8,100 nt of DNA from Evtepia sp. (lineage in GTDB: Bacteria; Bacillota; Clostridia; Oscillospirales; Oscillospiraceae). Numbering within the stretch: the stretch's first letter is position 1; each line of letters begins with the position of its first letter. The stretch covers positions 1 to 8,100 of the forward strand of contig JAQSXW010000029.1 in the NCBI GenBank assembly GCA_029256465.1. The letters run 5' to 3'. The translations under genes were made by a program, and so were the position numbers. Below the pieces are notes generated by a model. It saw only the letters and a list, made by a program, of their open reading frames with translations, was not told the DNA's origin and made no database searches. Of the stretch, positions 5,744-8,100 are shown piece after piece.

Positions 5744-7207
5744 CTGGTCGCCATTTACGCCCGACAATCTGTTGACAAGAAAGACAGTCTATCCATTGAA
5801 GGCCAAATTGATCTTTGTAAAAAACAAACGGATTGCGAAGTAAAACTCTACCAAGATAAAGGCTTTTCTGCCAAAAATACCCGTCGTCCTGAGTTCCAAG
5901 CGCTCATGCAAGATGTTGAGCAGGGTGTCATCAGCAAAATCATCGTGTACAAGCTGGATCGCTTCTCCCGCAGTACGGCCGATTTCGGCCAACTTTGGGA
6001 ACTACTCCAAGCTCACGATGTAGAATTTGTCTCCGTGAACGAATCATTTGATACCTCCACCCCCATTGGCAGAGCCATGCTGAATATCATTATGGTATTT
6101 GCTCAACTAGAGCGAGAAACCACCGCCGAGCGGGTTCGAGACAATTACCATCAGCGTGTAAAAATGGGGGCATGGCCCGGCGGCCCTGCCCCCTTCGGTT
6201 TCCATATCGGTCGAGAACCTGATTCGAGTGGAAAACCCATTCCAACCTTGGTTCCGAACGAGTTGGAACAGGAAACTGTATTACATATTTTTGAATCCTA
6301 CGCCATGCAAGAATCATCTTTGGGCAGTGTGGCCCGTTCCCTGAATGCAAACTCTATTGGGGCCCCTCGCCGTAAAACGTGGAACAATGTGTCGTTATCC
6401 AGAATTCTCCACAGTCCACTCTATGCCATGGCTGACGAAGAAGTTTACCTATACTATAAAAGCAAAGGTTTGCAGTTTAGTAACTCTTTTAAAGACTTTG
6501 ATGGACTCCATGCCGGAATGATCGTCGGCAAACGTGATCGCTCGAAAGGAAAATATTCGGATTTACATGACCAACAGATTTCCCTTGCCAATCATGTCGG
6601 CATGATCCCCTCTTGCCTATGGCTTGCCTGCCAATACAAGCTGGATCGAAATGCTCAACTCAAACAGGCAGGCAAAGGAAAACACACCTGGCTTTCCGGA
6701 CTTCTCAAATGTGGCTGCTGCGGCTACAGCATTAAGGTCAATAAAGACAAGTGCAAGTATTATCTGATTTGCAGCGGAAGGTCGAACCTTGGTCAATGCG
6801 ATGCATCCATTTCTTTGGATATTCGGGAGTTGGAAGCTATTGTAGAATCAGAACTCATTCATCTCATCGAAGAGTGTCCTCCTGTGAGCGAACTTAATCG
6901 GGAAATAGCACAGGAACTTACCAGTGCGCTTGGCAGAGTGGAAGAAAAAATTGGCCGTCTCATGGGTGCTTTGGCTGAAAGCACAGACCTTTCCATGCAA
7001 TATATCAATCGTGAATTGAAGCGTCTGGATCACGATCGAGAAGTTCTTCTTGCCAAGCAAGAAGAGGAGTTTACTAATCCAAAGCGCACACTTCACAGCA
7101 TTGACTTTTCATCTCTCGACTTTGAAGGCAAAAAACTGGTAGCCAGCAAATTTATAAGCCACATTCTTTTAAAGGAAGATGCTGCAGAACTCATTTGGAA
7201 CGTATAA
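5744..7207 (+). CDS. Large serine recombinase (resolvase/invertase N-terminal domain, recombinase domain, zinc ribbon)
   Basis: Site-specific DNA recombinase that would integrate or excise a mobile or intervening element through a 5' phosphoserine link. 487 residues from a CTG start. The catalytic domain (1 to about 140) opens with VAIYARQS, nucleophile Ser9, then SIEGQ at 17-21, GFSAKNTRRPEF at 40-51, and KLDRFSRS at 70-77 with the conserved Asp72, Arg73 and Arg76. The Recombinase domain begins near GAWPGGPAPFGF (142-153). A zinc ribbon has Cys323, Cys326, Cys343 and Cys352, followed by a predicted coiled coil (about 385-445) and a complete C-terminus. The frame is open back to a TAA at 5711 without ATG, GTG or TTG before Ser9. 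GGAGGG (5731-5736) is 7 bases from CTG at 5744, matching where homologues start. The first ATG (5906, residue 55) would remove the nucleophile. Its stop lies just before a broken deacetylase gene, so it probably marks one end of the element it moves. Confidence 0.93.
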   Translation: MVAIYARQSVDKKDSLSIEGQIDLCKKQTDCEVKLYQDKGFSAKNTRRPEFQALMQDVEQGVISKIIVYKLDRFSRSTADFGQLWELLQAHDVEFVSVNESFDTSTPIGRAMLNIIMVFAQLERETTAERVRDNYHQRVKMGAWPGGPAPFGFHIGREPDSSGKPIPTLVPNELEQETVLHIFESYAMQESSLGSVARSLNANSIGAPRRKTWNNVSLSRILHSPLYAMADEEVYLYYKSKGLQFSNSFKDFDGLHAGMIVGKRDRSKGKYSDLHDQQISLANHVGMIPSCLWLACQYKLDRNAQLKQAGKGKHTWLSGLLKCGCCGYSIKVNKDKCKYYLICSGRSNLGQCDASISLDIRELEAIVESELIHLIEECPPVSELNREIAQELTSALGRVEEKIGRLMGALAESTDLSMQYINRELKRLDHDREVLLAKQEEEFTNPKRTLHSIDFSSLDFEGKKLVASKFISHILLKEDAAELIWNV

Positions 7208-7243
7208 CATAACCTTCTTCCCCAACGGCTTGACACTATTGCG
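7208..7243. other. Probable attachment-site junction between element and host gene
   Basis: The 36 bases between the recombinase stop and the first codons that read as polysaccharide deacetylase (GDSLDWKDL...). No repeat of this stretch was found elsewhere in the window, so the crossover core cannot be fixed. Placement relies on the family pattern WDVDSLDWKD, of which only the right part survives here. Confidence 0.5.
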
Positions 7244-7489
7244 GATGGTGATAGTCTGGATTGGAAAGACCTATCCGCTTCAGAAATCACAAAAAGAGTG
7301 ACGGAAAAAATACAGCCTGGGTCCATTGTTCTATTTCATAATGCTGCTTTGCACACACCAGAAGCTCTCCCCACGATTATAGAAGCTCTTTTACAGAAAG
7401 GCTATCGCATTGTCCCCATCTCTGAATTGATTCTACCAGGCGATTATGTCATCGACCATACTGGAAAGCAGTGCCCTGTCTCACCATGA
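7244..7489 (+). pseudogene. Polysaccharide deacetylase, 3' fragment (about 81 codons)
   Basis: The C-terminal end of a NodB-type carbohydrate esterase (family 4), the group that deacetylates peptidoglycan or other cell-wall glycans and includes the spore proteins PdaA and PdaB. Visible: DSLDWKDLSASEIT, then QPGSIVLFHNAALHTPEALP with the late family motif LFHN, IIEALLQKGYRIVPISELI, and a tail ending near IDHTGKQC. The N-terminal signal or membrane segment and the metal-binding and catalytic motifs are missing; about two thirds of the protein is absent. No start codon with a ribosome site precedes it. An ATG in another part of the frame (7298) has no convincing site. It continues the recombinase reading frame after its TAA, probably by chance. 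It is best read as the 3' half of a gene split by the element. It may be a dead relic, or be restored if the element excises. Confidence 0.85.
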
Positions 7490-7500
7490 TGAATATGGAT

Positions 7501-7536
7501 TTCGTCAAACAGGAGACGGATCTCCTATTTGACGAA
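7501..7536. terminator. 16-bp stem-loop between convergent genes, possible bidirectional terminator
   Basis: Arms at 7501-7516 and 7521-7536 pair over 16 positions with loop CGGA. The single imperfect position is C-A on the plus strand and G-U on the minus strand. It begins 11 bases after the deacetylase stop. No U-tract follows on either strand, so it is not a textbook intrinsic terminator; it may block exonucleases or act as a weak terminator. Confidence 0.5.
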
Positions 7537-7551
7537 TGATTCCCGAACCCC

Positions 7552-7607
7552 TTCGCAAGGTGGCAAGGAGAAGTGGCAGATGCCCTTCCTCTTTGCCGCC
7601 TTACGAA
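7552..7607. repeat. Long imperfect palindrome (22-bp arms) behind the response regulator
   Basis: Arms at 7552-7573 and 7586-7607 pair over 22 positions. Five pairs are imperfect; on the plus strand three are G-U and two are A-C. The loop has its own GGC/GCC pairing (7575-7577/7582-7584). It begins 3 bases after the response regulator stop. It shares the TTCG...CGAA ends and an AGGAGA segment with the hairpin at 7501-7536. It could be a terminator, an mRNA 3'-end stabiliser or a REP-like element. Confidence 0.5.
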
Positions 7608-7610
7608 TGC

Positions 7611-8100
7611 TTACCCTTTCACTGGTTTCATTCCCCAATACACTACACAAGGTCTTCCACCTGTATCATACTTGATCCGGCTCTTCGCTTCACCGCTTTC
7701 CAGCATAAAATTCATATAGCGCCTTGCTGTCACGATGGATAAGCCAGTTTTCAGAGCAATTGCATCGCAGGTCTGCTCCTCTTTTTGGCTGATCTCCCCA
7801 CGAATTCTCTCCAAAGTTTTTTCCTGCAAACCTTTCGGGATTGACTGTTTTGCAGGTGACACGTAAAGAAGTTTATCAATATCTGACTGGTTTACATGCT
7901 CCTTCCCTTCCAAAGTGGAGCGCTGCTGACAGAATCCGTCCAGCGCCTGCTGGAATCTTTGGGCTGAGAAGGGTTTTACCAGATAATCTACGATCCCCAT
8001 CTTTAGGAGTTCATTGAGTGTATTGGTTTCGTGGGCTGCAGTGACGACAACAACATCTACTTTCGATCCACGTAGACGCAATTCCCGCAGGAGTTCCACC
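7611..8100 (-). CDS. CitB/DcuR/MalR-family response regulator, partial (5' end off right edge)
   Basis: DNA-binding half of a two-component pair; relatives respond to a membrane sensor for citrate, malate or other C4-dicarboxylates and switch on transport and breakdown genes. The last 162 residues are visible. The receiver end shows VVVTAA with the conserved Thr20 (numbered from the first complete codon) and DYLVKPF with Lys42-Pro43; the phosphorylated Asp lies outside the window. After a linker (about 57-95), residues 96-157 form the family's winged helix-turn-helix, including CDAIALKTGLSIVTARRYMNF-like spacing and an ESGEAKSRIKYDTGGRP wing. The GTG at 8099 is internal to the receiver fold, not the true start. 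The gene is convergent with the deacetylase fragment and appears unrelated to the trp genes. The ligand cannot be told; the sensor kinase is probably further right. Confidence 0.93.
   Translation of the reverse strand, partial: VELLRELRLRGSKVDVVVVTAAHETNTLNELLKMGIVDYLVKPFSAQRFQQALDGFCQQRSTLEGKEHVNQSDIDKLLYVSPAKQSIPKGLQEKTLERIRGEISQKEEQTCDAIALKTGLSIVTARRYMNFMLESGEAKSRIKYDTGGRPCVVYWGMKPVKG

Noticed and set aside
5906..7207. Recombinase starting at the first ATG
   Set aside because: It would lack Ser9 and the first strand of the catalytic domain although that sequence is intact upstream with a strong ribosome site.
7298..7489. A 63-residue stand-alone gene beginning at ATG 7298
   Set aside because: Deacetylase similarity continues upstream of this ATG in the same frame and no ribosome site precedes it, so it is part of a truncated gene.
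7536..7742. 68-codon plus-strand frame
   Set aside because: Antisense to the response regulator and overlapping the palindrome, with no coding signature.
1..8100. CRISPR arrays, tRNA or rRNA genes, insertion-sequence terminal repeats
   Set aside because: None seen on reading both strands; the only repeats are the hairpins listed.

Overview
The window looks like a chromosomal segment of an endospore-forming or closely related member of the Clostridia (Bacillota). The support is a T-box riboswitch, strong AGGAGG-type ribosome sites, tightly packed genes, a PdaA/PdaB-type polysaccharide deacetylase remnant and a CitB-family response regulator. No species can be named from this sequence alone.

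Left two thirds (1-5454, minus strand): a tryptophan operon read right to left as trpE-trpG-trpD-trpC-trpF, followed 5 bases later by a DAHP synthase gene (aroF type) that runs off the left edge. The genes overlap or are separated by at most 19 bases, so they are probably one transcript. It supplies the first reaction of the shikimate pathway and the chorismate-to-indole-glycerol-phosphate steps. trpB and trpA are not in the window. The leader (about 5130-5420) is a complete T-box riboswitch with a TGG (Trp) specifier, a UGGC bulge that suits tRNA-Trp, and a 14-bp terminator. It is preceded by a good sigma-A-type promoter. Two further hairpins lie around the trpE ribosome site and in codons 9-18 of trpE.

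Middle (5455-7207, plus strand): divergent from the operon, with a -35 box that overlaps the trp -35 box, are an unrecognised 51-codon gene and a full-length large serine recombinase. The recombinase has no ATG, GTG or TTG in front of its catalytic serine; the reading frame and a strong ribosome site point to a CTG start at 5744.

Right (7208-8100): directly behind the recombinase stop codon lies the last ~81 codons of a polysaccharide deacetylase with no 5' part in the window. This looks like an attachment-site junction: a gene split by the element that encodes the recombinase. Two long hairpins follow, and then the 3' part of a convergent CitB/DcuR-like response regulator that enters from the right edge. 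The main open question is where the other end of the element is. If the 5' half of the deacetylase gene lies far to the left, the trp operon sits inside an excisable element; if not, this is a decayed or rearranged remnant.
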